This document shows, piece by piece, positions 50,738 through 62,117 of a stretch of 64,000 bases of DNA. Origin of the DNA: Epiperipatus broadwayi (Eukaryota; Onychophora; Udeonychophora; Euonychophora; Peripatidae); contig JAQFVV010000013.1 of NCBI GenBank assembly GCA_028023455.1, positions 2,296,001 to 2,360,000 on the forward strand, read 5' to 3'. Numbering within the stretch: position 1 is the stretch's first letter; the number at the start of each line of letters is the position of its first letter. The position numbers were made by a program, and so were the translations under genes. The notes under the pieces are model-generated. The model was not told the origin of the DNA, ran no database searches, and worked only from the letters and a program-made list of their open reading frames with translations.

Positions 50738-51170
50738 ACACATTTGAAGGAGTAAGTAGGTTTAAATATTTGGAGACTATGTTTAATGCAAAAATATGAA
50801 AGCAAACACTGATAGCAGAATGTTTGAGATCCGAGATAAAAATACACTTTTGATATGGCCAATATTAATGTATATATGTGAAATATGGACAATGTCAAAA
50901 ACACAATGAATAGAAATTGAAGTTATTTGAAAAGTCAGTATTATGTAGAATTTTACATGCTATACATAATCATGTTGATGGAAACTGGAGCACCATTAAA
51001 AAAAATGAAATGATATATGATTTGTATAAAAAAAAAATCATGTGATCAAAATTAAGACCGAACAAATCAAATAGATAAGTCATGTTATAAGGTCACTGAA
51101 TGAATTACTAATAGAGTTATGGAATAATTTTGTGGGGGGTGAAGCTGAATTCATGACATACAAAATTACA
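50738..51170 (+). pseudogene. LINE reverse transcriptase C-terminal relic
   Basis: Plus-strand reading gives FEGVSRFKYLETMFNAKI (usual FKYLGSxI block after the catalytic core), CEIWTMSKTQ near 50879-50908 (usual CExWTL), LKLFEKSVLCRILHAI after a frame shift (usual LExFEMWCxRRMLRI) and a CDQN/HVIRS-like end near 51080. The order and spacing agree with the thumb/connection region of RTE or CFDP2-like LINEs. Several stops and frame shifts make it inactive. The polymerase core is missing. Confidence 0.6.
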
Positions 51171-51297
51171 ATTTTATAATGAAAAAACTAAAGATTTAAA
51201 GGTTATGGGAGTGTTCAAATATTAGAAACACATTTGAACAGAAAGGCAAAGCCTATATGTAGCTTGTGATTGCTTAATAATTATTATTATTATTACT

Positions 51298-52394
51298 TAA
51301 GTTATTAATTACACAATACATGACAAATAAAATAACTCCAAACAAATATAAACTTGTATGAAGTAGTTCACAATAACTTTCTTTCTTGTTTGATTTTTGA
51401 ATAAATATATTAACTTCGGAACATTGAACTGTGTTGCTATGATGATAATAATATTAATATAAATTTTTTAATATTAATTGTATTGTAAGATTATAAATCA
51501 TATACTTTAGATAAAATTATTATTCTTTTGTTATGTTTCATTTTTGTTACTGCATTCACAATAGTAAATTATAAACAATAAATGTTTAATATTTCCAAAT
51601 ATATTTCCAGTGTAATACATTGAAAATGCGATGTTGACTGTTTCAGTTTTAGAATGAAAAAATAGTATTGGCATTATGAAACAAATTTTTGTTGTATATA
51701 AGAATTCCAAAATATTTATTTTTATTTGTGTAAGTTATTAATTACACAATACATGACAAATAAAATAACTCCAAATAGATGTGTGTGAAGTAGTTCATAA
51801 TAACTTTCAAATTCTAAAATTAATTACAATATATATATATGACTTATTTTTATTGATTATATATATATTGTACCTACAGAAATTTGAGATGTATTTCAGT
51901 ATGTGATAAGATGTCAGTCATAATTTTTTTTTTGCTTTCTTGTTTGATTTTTGGATGGTAAATATATTAACTTAGGAACAATGAGCTGTGTTGCTATAAT
52001 GATAACAATATCAATATAAAATTGTTTATTATTAATTGTATTGTAAGATTGTAAATTGACTTTATTCATTTTAAAAAGGAAAATAAATATGTAAATAATA
52101 AATCATATATTTTAGATAAAATTATTATTCTTTTGTTATATGTTTCGTTTTTGTTACTGCATTCATGATAGTAAATTATAAACAATACAAACAAATATTT
52201 AATATTCAAATATATTTGTCCTTTTTATTTATATGACATTATGCTAAGATATATGTATAAATATATATTTCCAGTATAATATATTGAAAATGTGATGTAG
52301 ATTGTTTCAGTTTGATTAGAATGAAAAATAATATTGGCATTATGAAATGTAAATTTTTGTTGTATATAATAATTTCTAAAATATTTATTTTTAT
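51298..52394 (+). repeat. Tandem duplication, 433-bp period
   Basis: Unit 1 (51298-51730) and unit 2 (51731-52394) both start taagttattaattacacaat and share tgacaaataaaataactcca, ttcttgtttgattttt, ttagataaaattattattc, ttgttactgcattca and ttggcattatgaaa. Unit 2 is about 230 bp longer because of insertions at about 51810-51930, 52055-52100 and 52205-52260. No coding potential. Confidence 0.85.
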
Positions 52395-53090
52395 AATGAG
52401 TGACTATAGAGGATTGCTATACTTATACTGACATCAATGAAAATATCTTGTAAGTAGGACTGAATAGTTTGAACTCATTCTCTCTCTTGTTTTTGTTTTA
52501 AGTGGAAGCATGTATAGATTTCTTTATATGTTTTTCTTTTTATTTCCTTTAAAGTATACAGTTAACTGAACAAAATGCAGGGATAAGAAGTAATATTATT
52601 TGCCCATGAATTGGGCAGCATATCAAAAAAATTTTTTTATGGGAAAATAACAATTTATTATAATAAAAAAAAAAAAATCAAAATTACTTCATTATACCAT
52701 AAACCATCAGGATATTTTTATCCTTTAAAATGGATGTTACCTATATTTCAAAGACAATACAAACATCAGAAGGTGTACAAAAGTCATATCTACCTGCTTG
52801 TGCAATTTTATTAGATCGATTGATCAAATTTTTCTAAGATATGAATCAGTTTAATTTTCCATTATCTAGTTCTAGATAAAGTTAGCATTTATTTGTAATA
52901 TTTTGAAATATTTGTTCATGAAAGGATATCTCTTCATGTCATCATAAATGTAAACGAATACTTATGTGTGTAATGTCATATAAACCAAATAATTATTATT
53001 TGAAAGAATAATTTGGATATATACATAAAACATTGGAATCAATAAAATGTACTTTGGATTTAAAAGTTTTTGAGAATATATTATATATAT
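52395..53090. other. AT-rich DNA without a recognisable gene
   Basis: A 67-codon frame at 52611-52814 has no motif. Confidence 0.4.
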
Positions 53091-53225
53091 ATGTGTATTC
53101 CTGACTGTATACATACATATTTATGAACAACTATTAATTTAAATATATTATAAATTATACATGTGTTTTCCTAACTGTATATATATATGAACAACTATTA
53201 ATTTAAATATATTATTCATTTATAT
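53091..53225 (+). repeat. Two 70-bp tandem units
   Basis: Both units read atgtgt(a/t)ttcct(g/a)actgtata, then tgaacaactattaatttaaa and tatatta. Start points are 53091 and 53161. Confidence 0.75.
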
Positions 53226-54530
53226 TGTATATTTTATTTTATATTAACTGGATTATTTTATTTGGGTTTGATTATATTTATTTCAGTTTTATTATGTTAT
53301 GTTATATATTTTGTTTTTTATTATTTTATTAATTTTGTTTATATTTTTTATGGTATTATTTATATAGTTATGTATTATATTTTGTTGTTCATTATATCAT
53401 AGCTCTGAAGTAGACTGCAGGATAATCGAAATGTAAGATTGTGTATGCATATAGATACAATAAAAGGTTTTTGCTAAAAAATGTTCAAAGTAGTGGATAA
53501 ATTGTATTTATATAAGATATTACAGCAAAATAAAGGAAGTGGTGAATTTGGTATATTTAAATTTAGTTGAGGTGGATGTAAATTCAATTAAATTTTAGTA
53601 TTCATACTTGATTTTAGTTAAATGCTAATAATTCTTTTATATGTTTTGCTTGTTATACTATGGTTTTAATAATTTAATCATAGGAAATTTAAAAGAAATT
53701 GGTATGATTCGTTAATTGTACTAAATAAATATCTAATAGAAATCTACCTTTTATTTTATATATTGGTATGATTGGATATTATAGATTCAAGATTATCTTA
53801 TAAGTTTATTGATATTATATTATTATTAAACATTTTATCTTGTTATAAATAGCATGATTAGTAAGAGTAAATTAATATATGAATATAGCATGGCTAAGTT
53901 AGTACAATTTATCTTTTTATTAAACTAGGATTTAAAATTAATTATTGGATCAGATATTTATTTAATTTTATGAATGTTGTAAATTTATAGGACATACTAA
54001 AGCTATTATTTTAATCATTCATGAATTATTTTATTTAGAGAGGAACATCCTTAAATTTTAGTATAAGTTTATATTATTATAAGCAATGTTTGATTCGTTA
54101 GGTATATTAGAATTTAGTTGTTGAATGATATAGCATTATTTTCATTTGATTATAAGTGAAATATATCTTAAGCATATATCATTGTTTTGAGACTGATATT
54201 TGGTTTGATTGCTTTATTTTAATATATTTTAAGTACGGTTTGTATTTAGGATATTTGAAGTGCTGATTTGGTTTATTTTCTATTTAATCTAAATGCCATT
54301 GAATTCATGATGCTATAATAAAGATTATTATCATTGTTTTGATTTGATATAGTTAACAGTTGAACATGTGATTAGATAAAGGATTATATTAAATACTGAA
54401 TAATTATTTATTATTTGGTATTCATTTAGCTTAATTTATCATATTCATTCTATTATAAATTTAATATTATTTATAATAATATTATTCATGGGTATTATAA
54501 AATTAGTATCGCTTTTCTTTGATTTATATT
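53226..54530. other. AT-rich DNA without a recognisable gene
   Basis: T-rich on the plus strand, with many aatttagt/tttattata phrases. No motif, repeat unit or RNA gene recognised. Confidence 0.4.
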
Positions 54531-54534
54531 TTAT

Positions 54535-54860
54535 TCAGTTACAAATGATGTTCAACTTCAGAGAGCCTCTTTATTCTGTTACATAGGGTGACCAATGATT
54601 GGGCTATATTAGAGTTATTATTTCCCATTGCACATTTTCAGTCCGTTATAAATGCTACCCATACCAGTGGGGCTATAACAGAGATTAGCATATGCATATA
54701 TTTATTTTGTTATAAATGGCACAGCAATTTGCAGGGTATAATTAAATAGGATCATTCTATTATGGCCTTGTCATATCCAATCTGTTACAAATGGTTCCCA
54801 AATCTGTGAGGCATTAAAAAAAAGAGTATACCCTCATTTTTATCCTGCTACAATATATAA
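54535..54860 (+). repeat. Degenerate minisatellite, about five units of 55-75 bp
   Basis: A phrase like ctgttacaaatgg(t/c)... followed by a ctgtggggctat-like part recurs at about 54536, 54576, 54652, 54707 and 54780 (for example cagtccgttataaatgctac, attttgttataaatggcaca, aatctgttacaaatggttcc). Units are well diverged, so the array is old. Confidence 0.6.
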
Positions 54861-55489
54861 ATATATATGTGAAAATCAGAGCAAATAAATTTACAAAGAT
54901 TAATAATAAAACAATAAATCAAAATAGTTACATCAATATAATAATCAAAAAAGCAAACAATTTTTCCCCCATATATAGAAAATAACTATCAACTTCCAAG
55001 AATAAATACACATTAATCACGTGCAAAACATACATTGAATAAATTTACAAAGATTACTACTACAATAATAAAAAATAATGACACATAATACAACAATATC
55101 TAGTGAATAAACAACAACAAAAGATTTAAATAATCTGATTACCATTGTAAATGAACTGTCTGTGACTATTTTCCAAATTAAAGTCTGGTAATGCCAATTG
55201 AATACTTTTGCTACATGAGTATTAACAATGAACAATTTATGATAAAAAAGGAACAATGACAATATATAATTACTCTATAAAGTTGATCATCACCCAATAT
55301 ATATATATATATATAAATTATTATAAATAGCCCGCACAGAAAACAATCTGAATCTACCAAAATAATATGCACTGTATAATTTTGCAAGATACATAATGAA
55401 GATTGGTCTAACAAGAATTTCACTGGATAATAAAACAAATAATTAATTTAGCATAATCAAGAACATAGATAAGCAATATGATTTGACAA

Positions 55490-56780
55490 GATATCATAGA
55501 ATCAATAAATACTCCCAAATATTAATAGTTAACATAAGTACATATTCTATTGCCATCAATTTTATATTTACTACAAAATAAAAGATATTACGTGAATATG
55601 AAGAGCATTTATAAAATTAAAAAATGTCTCATTAGCACAAGTCAGTTACTAATTAAAGCCAAATCCTTATTAATCATTTATTTGAAAAGATCATATGAAA
55701 CACCACGGCAAGGTAGAACAATACCATCAACAAGGACATAAATAACAGTTCACCGACAAAGCAAAAATATTTATATAAATAAAAATAATATAGGATCAAG
55801 TACTTCATGATTAACCAATTTAGAATTACTAACACTATTACAAATTTTAGTTGCCTGTTTTAGTTTTTAACCATGAAGCACAATAACTTTAAGAACCATA
55901 TGAATATGAATGATGTACAAGAATTATATGATGAGCAGTCAAATGCTTTAAATAAATTCAAACACAAAAACACACTCTTAAGAGAATTTTCCAATGAAAA
56001 TACTAAATTATGAACATTACTATAAAAAGCATCCAAAGTATTTTTACCAGCAACAAAATAACATGTATAGAAGTCATTTCATGCATACTCAATATTGATA
56101 TCATCTTATCTTTGATTATCATCTCAAATGCTTAGAAATAACAGAGAATATTGAAAGGAGCCTACAATTATTAATAAATAGATCACTTTTTTTAAAATTA
56201 GGCATAATAACATGCTATTTTTAAACAATGAGGAAAAAGACCAGCAGGCAAAGAAAAATTATATACACTATAACTGGTTTAAAAACAAACATTATCTTAA
56301 AATTTTTTTGAAATTAAATTATCTAGTCCAGAAGAGCAAACATTTTTTAAACAATTAATCAAGTATCATAACTGACTATCAGAAGTATCAGAACAAAAGA
56401 AACAATCAGAAATATATTCAGAAGCTAAATCACTAATAGAAGACACCACCTGTGGCATATAAATAAAAAAATTATCAAAAAGATCAATATATTTTTCATT
56501 GCCATATATTTCTAATATAGTATTATTAATTAAATTAATTAGATTTTTTTTAATCAAAGAATTAATTGTTTCCATTTCAGACAAGTACTTTTATACAAAG
56601 AAAGCATAAAATAAGCTAATTTAGACTTTTTAATATCTGATTTAGTTTTCTTAAAGTAATCAAACTATCACCAGAATGCTTTATATGCTTTCTCAAATTA
56701 TTATTTTTAATTAACAGATTTTTATCCATTACTGTATCAACTAAAAAAGTACAAGTATTCTAAAGTTTTATAAAAAAAAG
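55490..56780 (-). pseudogene. LINE reverse transcriptase relic (CR1/Jockey-type motifs)
   Basis: Minus-strand motifs in order, with increasing decay: DKNLLIKNNNLRKHIKHSGD (about 56670-56730, the usual linker before the polymerase), NFSLPAGLFPHCLKIA (about 56222-56270; usual NLSLxTGxFPxxWKxA), NNCRLLSIFSVISKHLR (about 56125-56180; usual NNYRPISILSVxSKIFE), CLNLFKAFDCS (about 55945-55980; usual DLSKAFDxV with the first catalytic Asp), DPILFLFI (near 55780; usual GPxLFLIYIND) and VLVDGIVL (near 55730; the YADD box, here lost). Frames change several times. The element runs leftwards and is incomplete. Confidence 0.68.
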
Positions 56781-58768
56781 AAGCTATATTTACATTAGTC
56801 AAGCCAAAACACATATGAATAGATACCCAGATTATTATAAGCCACAGACAATTTCAAAATAATTACAGAAGGATCTGTAATAGCTAAGTCAAATGAGCCA
56901 GATTGACAATTAAAATACTGATCAAGTCTAACAAATATATAATCATGCAAAAGATTTATCTGATTAAAATAGTAATCCAAGTGTCTACAAGTAGAATTAT
57001 GTTCCTTAATTAGTAAATCAATATTCATATCACCAATTGTTTTGAAGAAGATGAATATAAATTAGATAATAATGCATAAAATTTGCCAATAAAAGATATA
57101 ACAAAATTAGTATATGATTTATATATTGCAATTAAAGTAAATCTCCATTAGTAAAATTAAATATATCTAGTACAGATTCAGTACTACTTAGCATTAGAAT
57201 ATGATAAATAAAATTTAAATTAGTTTTTATGTAAATCGCTACAATCTATACAAATGTTGTCTCTCATTAGATTCAAGACTCAGACAAACAATAATAACAT
57301 AAAATCCTAATAGTAGACCACTTAAATATATCTAATTCATCAAAATGAATAGGATATTACAAATATTCAGATAAAAAATAAATAAATTCAAATCTTCATT
57401 GCAATCAAGAAATAAATTAGTCCATATTTTTGAAAATAAAGTTCAAGTTCAGAAATCAATAATTATGCTTCATTTTTAATTAGAACCAGGATTAATTATT
57501 ATCTTATCTGATATAAACCAAACATTTTGAATACATACTACAATTTATCTATCAAATATTTTTTACTTTGCCTTCCAAAAAAGCCATAGATATTCATCGA
57601 TAATGTAAATACATTAGCTATTATTTTTTACGAGTAAAATGTCAGATACAGTATAGATTTCTCTTTTTTAAAATTATTTAGGCATGTCATGAGAAATAAA
57701 ATGAACAAGTCTAGATTTATTCGATTTGCATTTTTTAAATAGTTATTAAAAAAATATTCAACTTTTAAGCTTATCCACCATTTGGTAAAAATTTGTAGTA
57801 AAATCCAAAATTCATTTAAAATCTTTTCTAAAATTTTTATCCTTCAATGAAGATATACCCTGATCATATGTATGTACTACAAGTACTAAATAAATGAGTA
57901 ATCCCTTATTATTCCTGTTGACATTTTGACACAAAATATCAATATCAGACTGCATCTTCAAAATAGCTAGTATAAACTTTGATAAGGTATTATGAAATAC
58001 TGGCAAAAATTGCAATTTATTCATAATCTGTTGTAAAATTGAGTTTGGATCAGTCATCCCATGTAACAATAAGAGTTTAAATCACATTACAAGTAAAAGA
58101 AAAATCTCTATAAAAAGAACATTTCCAGGCTTCATCTTTTTAATGACATTCCTATATAAAAATTTTCTGATAATGTTGAGCACATATAATGCATGTTACC
58201 ATTATAGCTCTGATAAAAGATACATTTATCATTACTTCGTAAAAGGTTTTCACAAATATTACACTACAATATATTATAAATCAAATATAAGATAATAGAA
58301 AGCAATACAAAAGTAAAAATTATCAATAATCTGATAAATAACAGGTAGCAAAAAAAAAAAAAAGCATCACAAATTTGTTATATCATGGCCTTTATGAAAT
58401 GAATTCTATCTGTTTCATGTTCTTCAAGAATCAACTAACAATTAGGGCAAAAACAAAATTAAAAAATATATGTGCATAATCATGATTTCAATATAGATTC
58501 ACATCACAATTTACTACTAGTAGGGTTGAAACTAAATTTTAAGACTATAAAAACCCTTGAACCAAAAAAGAGAAGATGAAAGGTAGCAAATACAATCCTA
58601 ATAAAAACAAAACAAAAACAGTAACAAATAATCAAAAAAATATAAAAGCTTTGATTCAGATATGTTATGAGAAGAGAGAAAAAGCTTAAAGTAATAACGA
58701 ATTTATATATATAACAATTGAAAAAAAACAACAACAACAAAATATATATAAACATCACATGATCACAT
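56781..58768 (-). other. Probable 5' part of the minus-strand LINE, and AT-rich DNA
   Basis: Minus-strand frames 56795-57028 (77 codons) and 57812-58069 (85 codons) have normal-looking amino-acid composition (Cys, His, Trp, Gln) and lie upstream of the reverse transcriptase relic in the same orientation, so they may belong to its ORF1 or endonuclease. No endonuclease motif could be read. The 122-codon minus frame at 58504-58872 is almost entirely Phe/Ile/Leu/Cys and looks like chance in A-rich DNA. Confidence 0.35.
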
Positions 58769-58800
58769 GGCAATACTGTATGAAGAGTTTTGCCTGTTTT
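58769..58800 (+). repeat. Solitary end of foldback element D
   Basis: ggcaatactgtatgaagag followed by ttttgcctgtttt matches the right end of the foldback at 22606-23024 (ggcaatacatatagag, ttttgcctgtttt). It has no partner end nearby, so it is a truncated copy or a one-end relic. Confidence 0.6.
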
Positions 58801-59389
58801 AAAAAATATATATAATAAAAAATCTAAAAGCTTAATAATAAAGTAAAACATGCAAAAGATAAAACTAGACAAGTGTATAAAACAATTATAAGTTAAAAGA
58901 AGTGTACAAAAAGCTAAATATTATTTAAGATATGGTAGGATAAAACAATTTCGATGTGAAAAGCAGGATCCCAGGCATGAAGCTTCAAAGAATAGCAAGT
59001 TATTCATATAAACTGTTTATTTGTTGGAAAGATGTTATAAATATATATAAAGACATATGAATGAAAGAGGTTGTGCAATAATGAGACATTTCAATTGAAT
59101 CACTGAAGGCTATCGAATGAAGAAAGTTAAAAAAAATTTAGTTGGTATTTTAAAAAAAATTGTGAGTTAGGAAAGGAGCCAATAATTTTTTTTTATAATG
59201 ACTTCTTCAGAAAAAAAAAAGCCAATTGTACTGAAATGTGAACTTTAAAACAAGTCTAATCTCATTTATTGCTAAGCTGTATTAAAGATGGGTATTTTAG
59301 GTTATTCACAGTACCATTGAGAGCATTTTGAATGAAGAAAAACAATTGCAGTGCTAGAGCAAATGTTTAGAAATATATTAAAAAAAGGT
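58801..59389. other. AT-rich DNA without a recognisable gene
   Basis: Possibly the upstream continuation of the LINE relic that follows on the plus strand, but no motif could be read. Confidence 0.35.
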
Positions 59390-60180
59390 TTAATATTTGT
59401 TTTAATGTCTTAAAAAGATATTTAATAGAGTGAATTTAATAGGATATTTTGAAAAAGATAATAGATATGAAGAAAGACATTTTACACAAATCAAAATATT
59501 CCTAAAATTGTATAGATTATCTGCAAAAGATACATAAGGGGTGTTTTTGAATTATTTAATATTCATTTACTGTAGTTTTGATAAGGATAGAATTAGTACT
59601 GGGATAGGAACATTCTTTGCAGATATTAAAAAAGAACTAAATAAAATGTTAAATAGGAATTATGAAATTTGCAGAAAGTTTACAATGAAAATAAATACAA
59701 GCAAACTAAAGAAATGACTACAGATAGAAGTAAAATTACGCACATGTTAATGATTTTAAGTACTTTGGAAATTAATTAACTATTAGTAATCACAAAAAAA
59801 AAGACAACAAAAATGTTAAAGTGAAATGAATAGTAACTAAATAAGTTTTTAATAAAAATAGAAAGTTAATTTGCAATTAAGCAAATTAGATTTAAAAAGA
59901 GACTTGTTGAACAGTTTAGTTTGGAAAAGTAGAAATTTGGAGGATTCCAAAAAGTGAAATGTGAATTTGAGAAACGATAAAAAGAATAAAGATAGTAATA
60001 AAAAAATGTTGAAAAGAGCGAGTGAAAAAGATTATTTGACAAAGTTATGAAACAGAAAATGAAGAGGACTGACTGGACATGATAGTAAGAGATAATGATT
60101 TATTAAATTTATTGGAAAAATCTTTAGAATAAGAAAAAAAAAAGTTAAATGATTTTTTAAAAAAAAAGTATGAGTGTTTG
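59390..60180 (+). pseudogene. LINE reverse transcriptase relic, plus strand
   Basis: Plus-strand pieces in family order: RVNLIGYFEKD near 59428 (after the first catalytic Asp; usual FDxVxxxxLxxxL), KFTMKINTSK near 59675-59705 (usual GLxINxxKTKxM), FKYFGN near 59755 (usual FxYLGxxI), LQLSKLDLKRDLLNSLVW at 59873-59930 (usual KLxLxxRxxLxxxYxW) and a GHD-S-KR motif near 60077 (usual GHVLRR). The catalytic YADD box is not readable. At least three frame changes and many stops. This is a different, less decayed element from the one at 50.7 kb. Confidence 0.6.
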
Positions 60181-60399
60181 AAGATTAAAGGCTAAAAAAA
60201 TAGGATCTGGATTGATGAAAATAATCTGCCTTTGTCAGATAACTAATGATGATGACTCCATTAAATAAAATAAAAAAGAGGCTGTGAAATGTGAAGATTA
60301 GAAAACAATCAGTTTTATCTCCTATGTTGCTGCAACTCTTATAACAAAGAAGATATGTTATACACATGAAAAAGTATCTGGATTTTATAATGATTAGAT

Positions 60400-60581
60400 C
60401 AGCGGTTCTCAACCTGTGGGTCATGACTCCTTTGAGGGTCAAACAATCCTTTCACAGGGGTTGCCTAAATTGGAAAACATATTTTCCATTCATAACAGTA
60501 GCAAAATTACAGGTTGGGGATAACCACAACATAAGGAACTGTATTAAAGGGTTGTGGCATTAGGAAGGTTGAGATCCTCTG
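60400..60581 (+). mobile_element. SPIN-like non-autonomous hAT MITE
   Basis: Left end cagcggttctcaacctgtgg and right end aggttgagatcctctg are inverted repeats, flanked by a perfect 8-bp target duplication, gattagat (60392-60399 and 60582-60589). The body contains ctttcacaggggttgcctaa, ttggaaaacatattttcc and cacaacataaggaactgtat, then aaagggttgtggcattagga. From memory these match the SPIN (Space Invaders) hAT family, with CpG-type changes (gtcgcgac to gtcatgac). SPIN MITEs are established as horizontally transferred among distant animals. At 182 bp this is a typical internally deleted form without transposase. A database alignment is needed to separate SPIN from close relatives. Confidence 0.85.
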
Positions 60582-60589
60582 GATTAGAT

Positions 60590-61642
60590 GCATTTGGAGT
60601 GAAAGCCTTTCTTTGATATGAACATAGAAACAAAATATAAGACAATTAATTATTCTTCTTCTAGACATCAGATTGGACGAAGAAATATCTACTAAAAAAA
60701 ATCATCATAATAGATAATTTTTCAAAGTTATAAAAGACAAATTTTTATAATGGAACATCATTAAGTGTTATTTCCAAAGTAATAGCATTCATGTAGTAGA
60801 AAAATCCATTACATCAGATGAATGATATGGAAGTAGTTTACAAAAGTTGAAAGGATATAATAAAACAATAAGTAGAAATGAGGAGAAAACTTATAAATAA
60901 ATAAATTTTGTAATGATTAACAAATCTAACTATAAGCCATAAATATGTCCAGATATATCTCAAGCTGGTCAATTAGTCTGTTTAAGTAACATCTCTTTGA
61001 GATTTTAATAACACAAAGAGGATCTATTATTGTTCAACCACTTCACATGGCCAATCCCAAACATATTATATTATATATTTTTATATTATGAAGCACACAT
61101 CACTAAATAATTTTTTCTCTGCCCTTCTATTATAATGATTATAGATTCATGTCTTACAATACATTTTTCAGAATAATGGACTTATATTCACTAATTTAAT
61201 TGAAATAGTTATACTATTATGATAAAATATTTTATCTTCAAACATATAAATGCAACAACACCACATTACAGCTATCATGACATTTAATCTAACTCACATT
61301 TTTAAGCTGATGACCATTCATGCTAAAAGTTTTTAAATATTTTTTCATTAGCTGGTAAGCTCCCAAGTTTTTTGAATTATAATTAGTAAATCAAATTCAT
61401 GAAACTAATACTATTATTTTAGATAACTTTAGGCTATAACTTGTTGATATTACCAACATGAGAACTAAAACAATATATTGATATTAATGCAAAAATACTA
61501 CATGATAAAGATTAAAGCTTTTTTTCTTTAAATTTCCTGATTCCAATATTGAAATACAAGCATTGATAAACAGATTAGGTGTTATAGTATAAACTAATTT
61601 TCAATAATGTTATTTTTATTCATCCATAAGAATTCCAAGAAC
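60590..61642. other. AT-rich DNA without a recognisable gene
   Basis: No coding motif, RNA gene or repeat recognised. Confidence 0.45.
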
Positions 61643-61657
61643 AAAAATTACTAAGTT

Positions 61658-61763
61658 GCGTTGTTAGCCGAGAGGTATCGCAGCTGCCACGCAAGCAAGT
61701 AGTTGGTTGCAGATGGTTATGCGTTCGCATCCCGGCCGATGCTATGACATATGAGAAAAAAAA
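61658..61763 (+). repeat. tRNA-derived SINE with intact target duplication
   Basis: Flanked by a 15-bp direct duplication aaaaattactaagtt (61643-61657 and 61764-61778). The body has a good RNA polymerase III A box, tagccgagagg (61665-61675), and B box, gcgttcgcatcccgg (61722-61736), about 50 bp apart, and ends in an A-rich tail after gctatgac. At about 106 bp it is little more than a tRNA-like head plus tail. Long target duplication and A tail show LINE-assisted retroposition. It is distinct in sequence from the SINE family at 13 and 43.5 kb, and the intact duplication indicates a fairly recent insertion. Confidence 0.82.
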
Positions 61764-61913
61764 AAAAATTACTAAGTTACACTTCATAGTAATATAACAT
61801 CATGGAATTGCCTTTTACTCAATAATCCATCTTTTTATCTGGTAATGATTTCAGAATGTTAAGAATGTTCAAGTGAGACTTTTAGACATGATTTTTAAAT
61901 CCATTTGCATATG

Positions 61914-62117
61914 CTTTATGAAGCGATTTTATTTTTCTTAATTTAGCTGAGTGCACTTTCAATGAAGAGCTACATAGTCATAGTACTCGTGTTTCATATT
62001 GTTGCTGCCCTCTTAAATAATGCAGCAATGATATGAAACATGAAAGCTTTGATTATGGTGCTTGTCACCAAAAATATTCAGCTAAATTAAGAAAAAAAAA
62101 TAAAACTGCTTTGTAAA
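61914..62117. repeat. Foldback element E (short-loop inverted repeat)
   Basis: Left arm 61914-62008 and right arm 62022-62117 pair with some mismatches: ttcttaatttagctga with ctaaattaag on the right, and tgtttcatattgttgctgc with gcagcaatgatatgaaaca. The loop is about 13 bp. The RNA would fold into a hairpin of nearly 95 bp. No coding content. Confidence 0.75.

Noticed and set aside
58504-58872. 122-codon minus-strand frame resembling a membrane protein
   Set aside because: Almost only Phe, Ile, Leu, Cys, Tyr; this is what A-rich DNA yields on the opposite strand. No Met-proximal context or domain.
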